Shown one piece after another: positions 14,472 through 22,122 of a stretch of 26,022 nt of DNA (position 1 is the stretch's first letter; the number at the start of each line of letters is the position of its first letter). Origin of the DNA: Clostridium sp. CAG:964 (GTDB lineage: Bacteria; Bacillota; Clostridia; Oscillospirales; Acutalibacteraceae); NCBI GenBank assembly GCA_000435335.1, contig FR891306.1, positions 1 through 26,022 on the forward strand. The letters run 5' to 3'. The position numbers and the translations under genes were made by a program. The notes beneath the pieces are model-generated. The model made no database searches. It was given only the letters and a program-made list of their open reading frames with translations, and was not told the DNA's origin.

Positions 14472-15302
14472 TCAGTAATACAAGGAATCAGCACTATCTA
14501 AAATATCGGCAAGATCAGAGCTGCTGAAGCTTGAAAGAGTATTTCCTGCTGCACAAGCCGCACAGGCTGCACAGCCTACGCAAGAAGCACAGGAAAGAAT
14601 TGAAAGTGCGGAAAGAATTACAGCAACAATACCGCAAATCATACCGGCTGTAGCCTTGCCGGTATTTGGTGTAGTAACATTACCTGAAAGCTTTTTGTAC
14701 TTAACTGCCATCACTATTGAAATAATACCTACAACAAGAGCCGCCAAGGAAAGCACACCGGATATTATAGCCATAACGCCCATTGCTTGCGCACCTGAAC
14801 GACCTGTTGAGCAAGCACAAGATACCCAAAACAACACAATGCCTAAAACTGCTGCTGCCAAGCTGGCAACACCGACTATCATAGCTGTTTGTGCTTTAGA
14901 AGCGTTAGGATCCGGACCCATCACCTGTGGCTGAGGGTTAAAGCCATTCTGTGGCTGATTATTATAATAGTCCTGACCGCCGTTATTCTGCGGCTGATTA
15001 TTATTATAATAGTCCTGACCGCCGTTGTTCTGCGGCTGATTATTATAATAGTCCTGACCACCGTTGTTCTGCGGCTGACTGTTATATGTACCCTGCTGGA
15101 AATCGCCTACAGGCTGTGATGAATAACCCTGGTTAGGGTTAAATGTATTTCCGGCATAGCTCTGATTTGGATTAAAGCCACCGCTCTGTACATTTTGCTG
15201 CGGTACATTTGGGTCAGTGCCACCGCTCTGTGTATTTTGCTGCGGCATATTAGGGGTACTATTCTGTTGAAAATTGTTGTTATTATCATTGTTGTTATTC
15301 AT
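14472..15302 (-). CDS. Asn/Gln-rich repeat protein with DUF4190-like membrane domain
   Basis: A 276-aa membrane protein of unknown function. ATG 15302 has GAGGAGG 7 nt upstream. Residues 1-130 are low-complexity, Asn-, Gln-, Gly- and Pro-rich. A 13-residue unit, QPQNNGGQDYYNN, is repeated three times at 76-115, and a second motif (PQQN-QSGG) is repeated at 20-42. Three hydrophobic segments follow (about 141-163, 174-200 and 217-237), with a loop containing Cys162 and Cys164. Just after the last segment is a Cys/Ala/Gly-rich stretch (about 238-252) with six or so cysteines, perhaps for lipidation or disulfides. Such tails before DUF4190-like domains occur in Gram-positive envelope proteins. 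It has a strong promoter and its own terminator. The function is not predictable. Confidence 0.75.
   Translation of the reverse strand: MNNNNDNNNNFQQNSTPNMPQQNTQSGGTDPNVPQQNVQSGGFNPNQSYAGNTFNPNQGYSSQPVGDFQQGTYNSQPQNNGGQDYYNNQPQNNGGQDYYNNNQPQNNGGQDYYNNQPQNGFNPQPQVMGPDPNASKAQTAMIVGVASLAAAVLGIVLFWVSCACSTGRSGAQAMGVMAIISGVLSLAALVVGIISIVMAVKYKKLSGNVTTPNTGKATAGMICGIVAVILSALSILSCASCVGCAACAACAAGNTLSSFSSSDLADILDSADSLYY
14949..15077 (-). repeat. In-frame tandem repeats of about 39-42 bp within the Asn/Gln-rich gene
   Basis: Three near-identical units encode QPQNNGGQDYYNN (one has an extra Asn codon), followed by a partial fourth QPQNG. The high DNA identity between units, including third positions, suggests recent expansion and possible length variation between strains. 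Confidence 0.85.
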
Positions 15303-15329
15303 AACATTACCTCCTCATAGTATGTTACT

Positions 15330-15358
15330 ATATTACCGTAAATGCCTTCTAATGTCAA
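15330..15358 (-). promoter_or_regulatory. Promoter of the Asn/Gln-rich repeat gene (and perhaps lgt)
   Basis: On the minus strand a perfect TTGACA (15353-15358), a 17-nt spacer and TAATAT (15330-15335) are followed by a short leader with GAGGAGG and the ATG at 15302. Confidence 0.85.
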
Positions 15359-15412
15359 CATATTTTACAAAATTCATTAAAGAAATGTTCATAATTTAAT
15401 TTTGCCGAAGCA

Positions 15413-16432
15413 CTATTTCAGCACCTGCTCCTTTTCAATATTTTCACTGTCTGTACAGATATTTTCCTCTTGACTGTCATTACATACAGAATCCTCATCG
15501 GTAAAATTCAGTCTGCACTCCTCAACAACCAAGGGCCGCTTCATAACTCTGGTATTTATACTCATAATATATTCGCCCATAATTCCTATAAAGAACAGCT
15601 GTACAGCCCCAAGAAAAAACATACCCACAAGCACAGGTGCCATACCTGCCGAAAAGCGATCCCAAAATACAAGCTTCAGCACCAGGTAAATCAAGGCAAT
15701 AGCAACGCTTACAGCACCTACTACAAAACTGCTTAGGGTTGCAAGGCGAAGTATAACCTTTGAATATGAGGTTATGCCTATCATTGCATAGTCATACAGC
15801 GAGTAGAAATTGTTTTTGCTTTTACCCGCTCTTCTTTTTGGCTGCTGATACTCCACCTTAACATAGTCAAAGCCCAGCTCTGCCACAATGCCTCTTAAAT
15901 ACGGCATTGGATCCTCTAAATTTCTTACAACATCTACAAACGCCTTGTCGTATAAGCCAAAGCCCGTAAAATGCTCAATTTGGTCAACATCGGATATTTT
16001 CTTTATCAGCTTATAGTAGCAGGTACGCAAAAAATACATAAGCTTGCTTTCCTTACTGGTTGTTTTTACGCCGATAACTATTTTATTGCCCTGCTCCCAC
16101 AGCCTTACAAAGTCAACTATCATATTTACAGGGTCTTGAAAATCCGCACACATTCTTATTACGCAGTCACCATACGCCTGCTTTAGTGCATATACCGGTG
16201 AACGCATTTGTCCGAAATTTCTGGCATTAAATATTGCTTTAATTTTTCTGTTTTGTTCGCACAATCTTCTTAGGATTTTCCTTGTGCTGTCCTTTGAATG
16301 GTTGTCGGCAAATATAATCTCATAATCATACTGCGGAAGCTGTTTTTCAAACACATCTATAATAGCCGCAGATAACGGCTCAACATTTTCTTCCTCGTTA
16401 TATGTAGGTATTACAACACTGATTTTTTTCAT
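15413..16432 (-). CDS. Family 2 glycosyltransferase, DPM1/GtrB-like (polyprenyl-phosphate glycosyltransferase)
   Basis: A 339-aa membrane-anchored glycosyltransferase that probably moves the operon's nucleotide-linked sugar to undecaprenyl phosphate on the cytoplasmic face. The GT-A domain covers about 1-225: VVIPTYNEEEN (6-16), ADNHSKDST (42-50), and the metal-binding CADFQDP with Asp97 and Asp100. Two membrane segments follow (about 233-257 and 266-290), then MGEYI and a cytoplasmic acidic tail of about 45 residues. This is the GtrB/DPM1 layout. Its ATG overlaps the epimerase stop by 4 nt, and it is the last gene of the operon. A GtrA-family partner is encoded in the same operon. Whether the donor is the CDP-sugar or UDP-glucose is inference; the pairing favours the operon's own product. 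Confidence 0.87.
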   Translation of the reverse strand: MKKISVVIPTYNEEENVEPLSAAIIDVFEKQLPQYDYEIIFADNHSKDSTRKILRRLCEQNRKIKAIFNARNFGQMRSPVYALKQAYGDCVIRMCADFQDPVNMIVDFVRLWEQGNKIVIGVKTTSKESKLMYFLRTCYYKLIKKISDVDQIEHFTGFGLYDKAFVDVVRNLEDPMPYLRGIVAELGFDYVKVEYQQPKRRAGKSKNNFYSLYDYAMIGITSYSKVILRLATLSSFVVGAVSVAIALIYLVLKLVFWDRFSAGMAPVLVGMFFLGAVQLFFIGIMGEYIMSINTRVMKRPLVVEECRLNFTDEDSVCNDSQEENICTDSENIEKEQVLK

Positions 16433-17373
16433 TGTATATTTGTGTCCTTTCCCATCTGCTGTTTAATAAACTCTATATTTTCCTGTATTCCCCGTTCAAA
16501 GGTGTACTCCGGCACAAAGCCGGTGTGTTTGCTAAGCTTGGCAATATCCGCACATAGCTGCATAACGGCATTTTCGCCATATGGCAAAGCACCTATATTT
16601 ACCCTTGCCGTATTATGTGTGTACTTACTAATAAGCTGAATATATTCATAAAGAGGTCTTGCCCTGCCGCTGCCTATGTTGTACACCTCGTTGTCCCTGC
16701 CGTATAAGCCCAAAAGGAAAAAGGCTCTGCCAATATCCTTGCTGTAAAGGTAATCCCACATTTGCTCGCCCTTTGTAAAGTCGGTGTCCTCTCCCCTCAG
16801 CATTTTCTCTATGCAGGCGGGAACCATTGCCGACCTTTTATTATATGCACCGTATACACTGAAAATTCTTGTCCAAATACAGCCAATGCCGTATCTTTTG
16901 CACTGCTCAAGAGCCAGCTTGCAGGCGGCATACTTGCACACTCCGTACGGAGTGCAGGGGTTTACGGGAGTTTCCTCGCTTATACTTGGTTTATTTACTA
17001 CACCGTATTCCGCTTGTGAGCCTGCACCTATAAATTTTTTACAGCCCAGCTTATAAGCGGCGTCTACTGCGTCAAGGGTAAAGCTTATATTCTCGGTTTG
17101 GTATCGTAAATTATCATTTCTCTTTGCACCGGTATGCCCCCATGCAAAGTGGTAAAACACATCACAGTCAGTACGCTTAATTAACTGCGGAAGCTGTGAT
17201 AAGCTATCTAAACTGCAATTTACAATTTCAATATTGTCTATTCCATTTAGTCTGTCAATATTAGGTGAAGCTTCTCTTACAACAGCATAAACCTTAACAT
17301 TATTCTTTACAAGCTCTTTAACCGCAGCCAAGCCTATCATACTTGTAGCACCGGTTACAACTGCAATATTCAT
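16429..17373 (-). CDS. NAD(P)-dependent epimerase/reductase of nucleotide sugars (extended SDR; YerF or abequose-synthase-like role)
   Basis: A 314-aa extended SDR. ATG 17373 with GGAGG just upstream is chosen over a TTG at 17391. The Rossmann motif is TGATSMIG (7-14), with Ser at the usual middle Gly. The catalytic residues are Ser119 (GAGSQAEYG), Tyr143 and Lys147 (YGVCK). The second half has TRIFSVYG and YNIGSG, as in sugar epimerases and reductases. In 3,6-dideoxyhexose operons the enzyme at this position reduces the keto sugar: CDP-abequose or CDP-paratose synthase at C4, or YerF on the added acetyl branch of CDP-yersiniose. Because a ThDP enzyme lies directly upstream, the latter is the better guess. 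The gene overlaps the glycosyltransferase start by 4 nt. Confidence 0.8.
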   Translation of the reverse strand: MNIAVVTGATSMIGLAAVKELVKNNVKVYAVVREASPNIDRLNGIDNIEIVNCSLDSLSQLPQLIKRTDCDVFYHFAWGHTGAKRNDNLRYQTENISFTLDAVDAAYKLGCKKFIGAGSQAEYGVVNKPSISEETPVNPCTPYGVCKYAACKLALEQCKRYGIGCIWTRIFSVYGAYNKRSAMVPACIEKMLRGEDTDFTKGEQMWDYLYSKDIGRAFFLLGLYGRDNEVYNIGSGRARPLYEYIQLISKYTHNTARVNIGALPYGENAVMQLCADIAKLSKHTGFVPEYTFERGIQENIEFIKQQMGKDTNIQ

Positions 17374-17408
17374 AATACCTCCGAAATTCAACGGCTTATC
17401 TCTTTTTA

Positions 17409-19232
17409 CTATATCAAAGGGATAAACATATTTTCTTCAAGCTCTTCTCTTGGCAAAAACGGTGCTAAATCCTCAAGCGGAGCAGACACCATTGAGCCGT
17501 CCTCCAGCTTTTTGCTTGAGGCCTTTGGCTCTGTTTTTTGTTTGGTAGTTACAAACACCTCGCAAAGCACAGTGCCCTCGGAATTTAACACAGAGCTTAT
17601 AGTATCAAACAGGTTCTCACTTTTACACACGCTTGTATATGCAATACCGTAAGCTTTGCTAAGCATTTCAAGATTTGGAAAGCCCAGGTCGGAGCTGTCT
17701 GTACCTACGCCCACAAGGGTATGTTGGCTAAAGTAGGCTGTTTGTGTTTGTCTGATGGAATGGTAGCCGTTGTTGTTTATAACAAACAGCTTTACCGGCA
17801 GCTTGTTGGTCACGATTGTTTGCAGCTCCTGAATATTCATTTGCAGGCTGCCGTCACCTGTTACACAGGCTATGCTTTTGCCGTTGCAGGCTGTGCATAC
17901 GCCAATGGCCGCCGGCAGACAGTAGCCCATTGAGGCTGTATTAGGGTTAGTTATAAAACGCTGTCCCTTTTTAATTTTCGCCGTTTGGCTGCCTACCACT
18001 CTGCTTGTACCTACGCTTGCCACAAGCACATCGTTTTCTTTTAATGCCTTGTAAAGCTCGTTGTAGAAACCGTAAATATTTGTTCTGTTGTCAATATTTT
18101 TGTAGTGACTCTCGTTTACTACCTGATAATGCTCCTTCCAGTACGCACATTTGTCAAGCCACTGCCTGCCGTTAAACAGCTTTTTAATATTAAGCTCCTT
18201 TAATCTGCTGTTCAGCTTATTAATAAGCACCTTTGCGTCACACACTACCGGCAGGTCAATATTAAGATATGGCTTTTTCAGCTCCTCGCCGTCAATATCA
18301 TTTGCTATTTTAAATGCCGCCCTTGCCCATGTTTTTTCGTTAAAGCCTATTTGCATATAGCTTAATCTGTTTCCCAAGGAAAATAAAACATCGCTGTTTT
18401 GCACTGCAAAGTTGCCGGCTCTGTCACCTGTTCCGCCGCTTTTACCTACATAAACAGGGCTGTCATATTCTATGGCGTCTATACTGCTCATACCGTTTAC
18501 AACAGGAATATTCAGCGTTTTTGCAAGCTGTAAAAATTCCATATGTGCACCGCTTAGGCGAATACCGTTGCCTGTCATTATTACAGGACGCTGTGCGTTT
18601 TTCAGCCTGTCTATAATAACGTCAATTACACCGTCATCTACAGTATCCTTTATCTGCTGAATGTCCTCCTGCGGGTTGTAATCAGCCAAATCGTCGGTAT
18701 CAATTATCTTTGCCTGTATATCCAAGGGAATATCAAGCCAGCAAGGTGCCGGTCTGCCGTTTTTGGCAAGGAACAAGGCCTTTTCAAGATGATATTTTAT
18801 CATATTGGCGTCAGTAACCATAACGGCATATTTTGTCATACACTCTACTGCCCTTGTAATGTCAAATTCCTGTGTGCCCATAGTACGCAGTGAAAGCCCC
18901 GTACTTCTTACACAGGTAGCATACCTTGACTGCCCCGAAAAAATCAGCATAGGTATAGAGTCCATATAGCCGCACAAAACTCCGGTAATGGCATTTGAGG
19001 CTCCCGGCCCCATTGTTACGCACACACCGGCAATTTTGTTATTTATTCTTGCATATGCCTCTGCCGCCATAGCACTTGCCTGCTCGTTATGATTATATGT
19101 GCAGTGCAAGCCGTTTTTGTGTCCAAAGGAATCGTTAAGGTGCATTGAGCCGCCGCCTGTTACGGTAAACATATCTGTTATTCCATTTTCAACTAAAAAA
19201 TTTGCTATATAGTCAGAAAGCTTAATTTTCAT
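17409..19232 (-). CDS. Thiamine-diphosphate-dependent enzyme, acetolactate-synthase-like; candidate YerE-type two-carbon transferase
   Basis: A 607-aa three-domain ThDP enzyme. ATG 19232 has AGGAG upstream. The pyrimidine-binding domain (about 1-175) carries VTGGGSMHLND (24-34) and the activating Glu50 (NHNEQASAMAAEAYAR). The central domain is about 190-345. The PP domain (about 380-560) has GDGS (459-462) and the matching NNN about 25 residues later, which bind Mg-ThDP. The C-terminal 40 residues form an acidic and Leu-rich tail. It sits between rfbFGH-gtrA and a nucleotide-sugar reductase, not next to ilvC, ilvN or other branched-chain amino-acid genes. This suggests that, like YerE, it adds an acetaldehyde unit from pyruvate to C4 of CDP-4-keto-3,6-dideoxyglucose. 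Acetolactate synthase or a decarboxylase remain alternatives. Confidence 0.82.
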   Translation of the reverse strand: MKIKLSDYIANFLVENGITDMFTVTGGGSMHLNDSFGHKNGLHCTYNHNEQASAMAAEAYARINNKIAGVCVTMGPGASNAITGVLCGYMDSIPMLIFSGQSRYATCVRSTGLSLRTMGTQEFDITRAVECMTKYAVMVTDANMIKYHLEKALFLAKNGRPAPCWLDIPLDIQAKIIDTDDLADYNPQEDIQQIKDTVDDGVIDVIIDRLKNAQRPVIMTGNGIRLSGAHMEFLQLAKTLNIPVVNGMSSIDAIEYDSPVYVGKSGGTGDRAGNFAVQNSDVLFSLGNRLSYMQIGFNEKTWARAAFKIANDIDGEELKKPYLNIDLPVVCDAKVLINKLNSRLKELNIKKLFNGRQWLDKCAYWKEHYQVVNESHYKNIDNRTNIYGFYNELYKALKENDVLVASVGTSRVVGSQTAKIKKGQRFITNPNTASMGYCLPAAIGVCTACNGKSIACVTGDGSLQMNIQELQTIVTNKLPVKLFVINNNGYHSIRQTQTAYFSQHTLVGVGTDSSDLGFPNLEMLSKAYGIAYTSVCKSENLFDTISSVLNSEGTVLCEVFVTTKQKTEPKASSKKLEDGSMVSAPLEDLAPFLPREELEENMFIPLI

Positions 19233-19267
19233 ATTGGTTATTCTCCTTTTTCACCTGCATTAACCGC

Positions 19268-19720
19268 TTATTTCTTCTTTTCTCTCTTTCTGAAGGCCCA
19301 CAGCTTGTTAAGCACAAAATTAAGCGGCACTGTTACCACAAGCCTTATAAGCGGTGCAAGCCATTCCGAAATATGCATAATATCTACCATTAACCAAATT
19401 AAAAATGTAGATACCAAATAGCTTATGCCATAGGTAATAAACACCTTGCTGAAAGACTTAGGGATACTCGTTTCCGTTTTATCCTTAAAAACATATCGGT
19501 AATTCCAAAAGAAAGCATTGCAAACGCTTATTAAAAAGCCCATTGTGTTTGCTAAAAGATAATTCCAGCCGAAAAATACCAAAATATAATATACAGCCAG
19601 CGAAATAAGCGTATTGGAAAAGCCAACTATGCCAAACTTTATAAATTGCCAAACCAGAGCAAAAAATTCCTTTTTGCTGTGTACATTAAACTTATCCTGC
19701 AGTCTTTTAACTATACTCAT
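19268..19720 (-). CDS. GtrA-family membrane protein (putative polyprenyl-phospho-sugar flippase)
   Basis: A 150-aa protein with four hydrophobic segments (about 25-45, 54-74, 92-112 and 118-138) and the GtrA hallmarks FIKFGIVGFSNTLISLAVYY, FLISVCNAFFWNYRYVF and PLNFVLNKLWAFR. GtrA proteins are thought to flip undecaprenyl-phosphate sugars made by GtrB enzymes to the outer face. The ATG overlaps the rfbH stop by 4 nt (ATGA), so translation is coupled to the sugar pathway. Basic residues at the extreme C-terminus (KREKKK) fit a cytoplasmic end. Its natural partner here is the DPM1/GtrB-like enzyme at the end of the operon. The family call is secure; the transported sugar is inferred. Confidence 0.9.
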   Translation of the reverse strand: MSIVKRLQDKFNVHSKKEFFALVWQFIKFGIVGFSNTLISLAVYYILVFFGWNYLLANTMGFLISVCNAFFWNYRYVFKDKTETSIPKSFSKVFITYGISYLVSTFLIWLMVDIMHISEWLAPLIRLVVTVPLNFVLNKLWAFRKREKKK

Positions 19721-21057
19721 TGATTAACGGCCTCAATAACAGTCTTAGCCATAAACCTCAGCTTTTCCTCTGTCATACCCGGATATACACCTATCCAAAA
19801 GCTGTTGTTCATAATAATATCTGTATTGCTTAAATCGGTAGCAATGCGGTACTCTCCGCCGTTGTTTTTATAGTCAATAAACGCCGGATGCTTTGTAAGA
19901 TTGCCGGCAAACAGCATTCTTGTTTGAACGCCCTTGCTTTCTACATACTGAACAACCTTGTTTCTGTCTACGCCCTCTTTGCAGGTAATAAGGAAGCCAA
20001 ACCAGCTTGGATCGCCGTTTTTGCAGGCAACAGGCAAAATCAATTTATCCTCAAGAGGCTTTAATTCGTTAATTAATATCTTATAATTTTCTTTTCTCTT
20101 TTCAACAAAGGACGGGAATTTTTTAAGCTGTGCCACACCTATAGCCGCCTGCATATCGGTTGCCTTTAGATTGTAGCCAAAGTGAGAATATACATACTTA
20201 TGGTCATAGCCCAAAGGCAGCTCGCCGTACTGTCTGTCAAAACGGTGTCCGCAAATATTGTCACAGCCAGACGGACATACACAGTCTCTGCCCCAGTCAC
20301 GCATAGACCTGATTATTTTATTAAGCAAAGGGCTGTTTGTGTAAACAGCGCCGCCCTCGCCCATTGTCATATGGTGCGGCGGATAGAAGCTTGATGTACC
20401 AATGTCACCCACTGTACCGGTAAACCTCCACTGACCGTCTATGTAATATTTAGAGCCAAGTGCATCACAGTTATCCTCAACAAGCCACAGGTTATTTTTC
20501 TTACAAAAATCTCTTATGTACTCCAGGTTGAAAGGATTACCCAAGGTATGTGCAAGCATTACCGCCTTGGTTTTCGGGCTAAGAGCCTTTTCCATAGAAT
20601 TTACATCAATATTGCCTTGACTTACATCAACATCTGCAAATACAGGAACAGCACCAAATTGAATAATCGGTGCTACCGTGGTTGGAAAGCCTGCGGCAAC
20701 TGTTATAACCTCGTCGCCACGCTTAATGGCACGCTCACCCAACAGCGGAGAGGTAAGTGCCGCAAAAGCAGCCAGATTGGCACTTGAGCCGCTGTTTACT
20801 AAGCTGCAGTATTTTACGCCCAAATATTCAGCCAAGCCCTTTTCAAACTGCTGAGTATATCTGCCTGAGGTCAGCCAAAATTCAAGCGAACTGTCAACAA
20901 GATTTACCATTTCTTCGCTGTCATATACTCTGCCGGCGTATGGTATTCTGTCGCCCTCCTTGTACTCCTTTGGTTGGTTATGGTATTTGCTGCAATACTC
21001 CTCAACCATTTTTAAAATTTCTTCCTTAGCCTTATCCTGTGTCATATTCTCAAACAT
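19717..21057 (-). CDS. rfbH: CDP-4-keto-6-deoxy-D-glucose 3-dehydrase (E1)
   Basis: A PMP- and [2Fe-2S]-dependent enzyme that removes the C3 hydroxyl of CDP-4-keto-6-deoxyglucose, the committed step to 3,6-dideoxyhexoses. The 446-aa protein has the aminotransferase fold, but the Schiff-base Lys is replaced by His228 (SFYPPHHMTMGEGG), the defining feature of E1. The iron-sulfur ligands are present: Cys197 (EDNCDALG), Cys259, Cys261 and Cys269 (GRDCVCPSGCDNIC). The last three keep the known C-x-C-x7-C spacing. The Cys197-Cys259 gap is 61 residues, 4 more than in the Yersinia enzyme as I recall it, owing to a short insertion after SKY. ATG 21057 follows the rfbG stop by 3 nt, with GGAGG 8 nt upstream. 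The usual E3 reductase partner is not encoded in the window. Confidence 0.96.
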   Translation of the reverse strand: MFENMTQDKAKEEILKMVEEYCSKYHNQPKEYKEGDRIPYAGRVYDSEEMVNLVDSSLEFWLTSGRYTQQFEKGLAEYLGVKYCSLVNSGSSANLAAFAALTSPLLGERAIKRGDEVITVAAGFPTTVAPIIQFGAVPVFADVDVSQGNIDVNSMEKALSPKTKAVMLAHTLGNPFNLEYIRDFCKKNNLWLVEDNCDALGSKYYIDGQWRFTGTVGDIGTSSFYPPHHMTMGEGGAVYTNSPLLNKIIRSMRDWGRDCVCPSGCDNICGHRFDRQYGELPLGYDHKYVYSHFGYNLKATDMQAAIGVAQLKKFPSFVEKRKENYKILINELKPLEDKLILPVACKNGDPSWFGFLITCKEGVDRNKVVQYVESKGVQTRMLFAGNLTKHPAFIDYKNNGGEYRIATDLSNTDIIMNNSFWIGVYPGMTEEKLRFMAKTVIEAVNQ

Positions 21058-21060
21058 TAA

Positions 21061-22122
21061 TTAATCCTCCGCAGTTAGAAATTCAGCAATCTGCTTATTT
21101 GTTATTTCATCTAAATCATCGTTATTTATATACGCTTTTGACCATTCAACGGTTTTTTCAATAGCCTTGTCAATGTTCCAAACAGGCTTCCAGCCCATAG
21201 CCGACTTTAGCTTAGAACAGTCCAGCTTTAGGAAATTCGCTTCGTGAGGGGCGTTTTTCTCTGCAATATTTTTCCAGCTTAGCCCCTGTCCGTAGTGCTT
21301 AACAAACATATCTACAATTTCGCCCGTAGTAACGCAGTCGCACTCGTCAGGACCTACATTGTAGTAGCCGGCAAGCTCAAAGCTTTCATACTGCATTTGC
21401 AATATTAGCAAATAAGCACAAAGAGGCTCCAAAACATGCTGATACGGTCTGGTAGAGTAGGGATTTCTTACTATTATGTCCTTTTTATCCTTTGCGGCAC
21501 GAACACAGTCGGGAATAATTCTGTCAACCGCAAAATCACCGCCGCCAATAACATTTCCTGCCCTTGCTGTAGAAACCGCTATTTTTTCATCGTCAAAAAA
21601 ACTACTTTTATAGCTGTGGGTAACAAGCTCGGAGCAGCTTTTGCTGTTTGAATATGGGTCAAAGCCGTCTAACGGCTCGTTTTCTCTGTAGCCCCAGCAC
21701 CACTCGTTATTTTTATAAACCTTGTCGGTAGTTACATTCAGCACAGAGCCGACGGTCTTACAATTTCTTACACATTCCAAAATATTAACCGTACCCATAA
21801 CATTTGTCGAGTAGGTGTAAACAGGGTCCTTAAACGATTCTCTTACTATAGGCTGAGCCGCCAGATGCATAACGATGTGAGGCTGTGCCTTGTTAAATGC
21901 ATTCTGCAAAGCCTTTAAATCTCTTATATCGCCAACAGTGCTGTGCACAATACGGTCTATATTCAGCAGGCTGTACATTGACGGATTTGTAGGCGGATTC
22001 AGCGAATAGCCGTAAACCTCTGCCCCGCACTGTACAAGCAGCTTGCAAAGCCAAGAGCCCTTGAAGCCGGTGTGTCCGGTAACAAAAACTCTTTTTCCTT
22101 TAAAAAATTCAACATCAAACAT
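21061..22122 (-). CDS. rfbG: CDP-glucose 4,6-dehydratase
   Basis: A 353-aa extended SDR that converts CDP-D-glucose to CDP-4-keto-6-deoxy-D-glucose using bound NAD. The Rossmann motif is TGHTGFKGSW (15-24), and the FKGSW form is specific to CDP-glucose dehydratases. The active-site region is TTDKVY (131-136), with Tyr157 and Lys161 in PYSNSK. The substrate-binding signatures ARAGNVIGGGDF and RPYQHVLEPL are intact. Length matches the family (about 355-360). The ATG shares one base with the rfbF stop (TAATG), and rfbH follows after 3 nt, so the three steps are tightly coupled. Confidence 0.96.
   Translation of the reverse strand: MFDVEFFKGKRVFVTGHTGFKGSWLCKLLVQCGAEVYGYSLNPPTNPSMYSLLNIDRIVHSTVGDIRDLKALQNAFNKAQPHIVMHLAAQPIVRESFKDPVYTYSTNVMGTVNILECVRNCKTVGSVLNVTTDKVYKNNEWCWGYRENEPLDGFDPYSNSKSCSELVTHSYKSSFFDDEKIAVSTARAGNVIGGGDFAVDRIIPDCVRAAKDKKDIIVRNPYSTRPYQHVLEPLCAYLLILQMQYESFELAGYYNVGPDECDCVTTGEIVDMFVKHYGQGLSWKNIAEKNAPHEANFLKLDCSKLKSAMGWKPVWNIDKAIEKTVEWSKAYINNDDLDEITNKQIAEFLTAED

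Noticed and set aside
14949..15077. CRISPR-like array
   Set aside because: The units are directly adjacent, in frame, and encode a protein repeat; there are no unique spacers.
14889..15136. Plus-strand open frames with repeated Ile-Val or Asn-Ser-Pro-Asp-Arg units
   Set aside because: They are antisense reflections of the QPQNNGGQDYYNN-coding repeats; no ribosome site or family match.
17409..19232. Plain acetolactate synthase large subunit for branched-chain amino acids
   Set aside because: No regulatory subunit, ilvC or leu/ilv genes nearby, and it is embedded in a nucleotide-sugar operon; kept only as an alternative.
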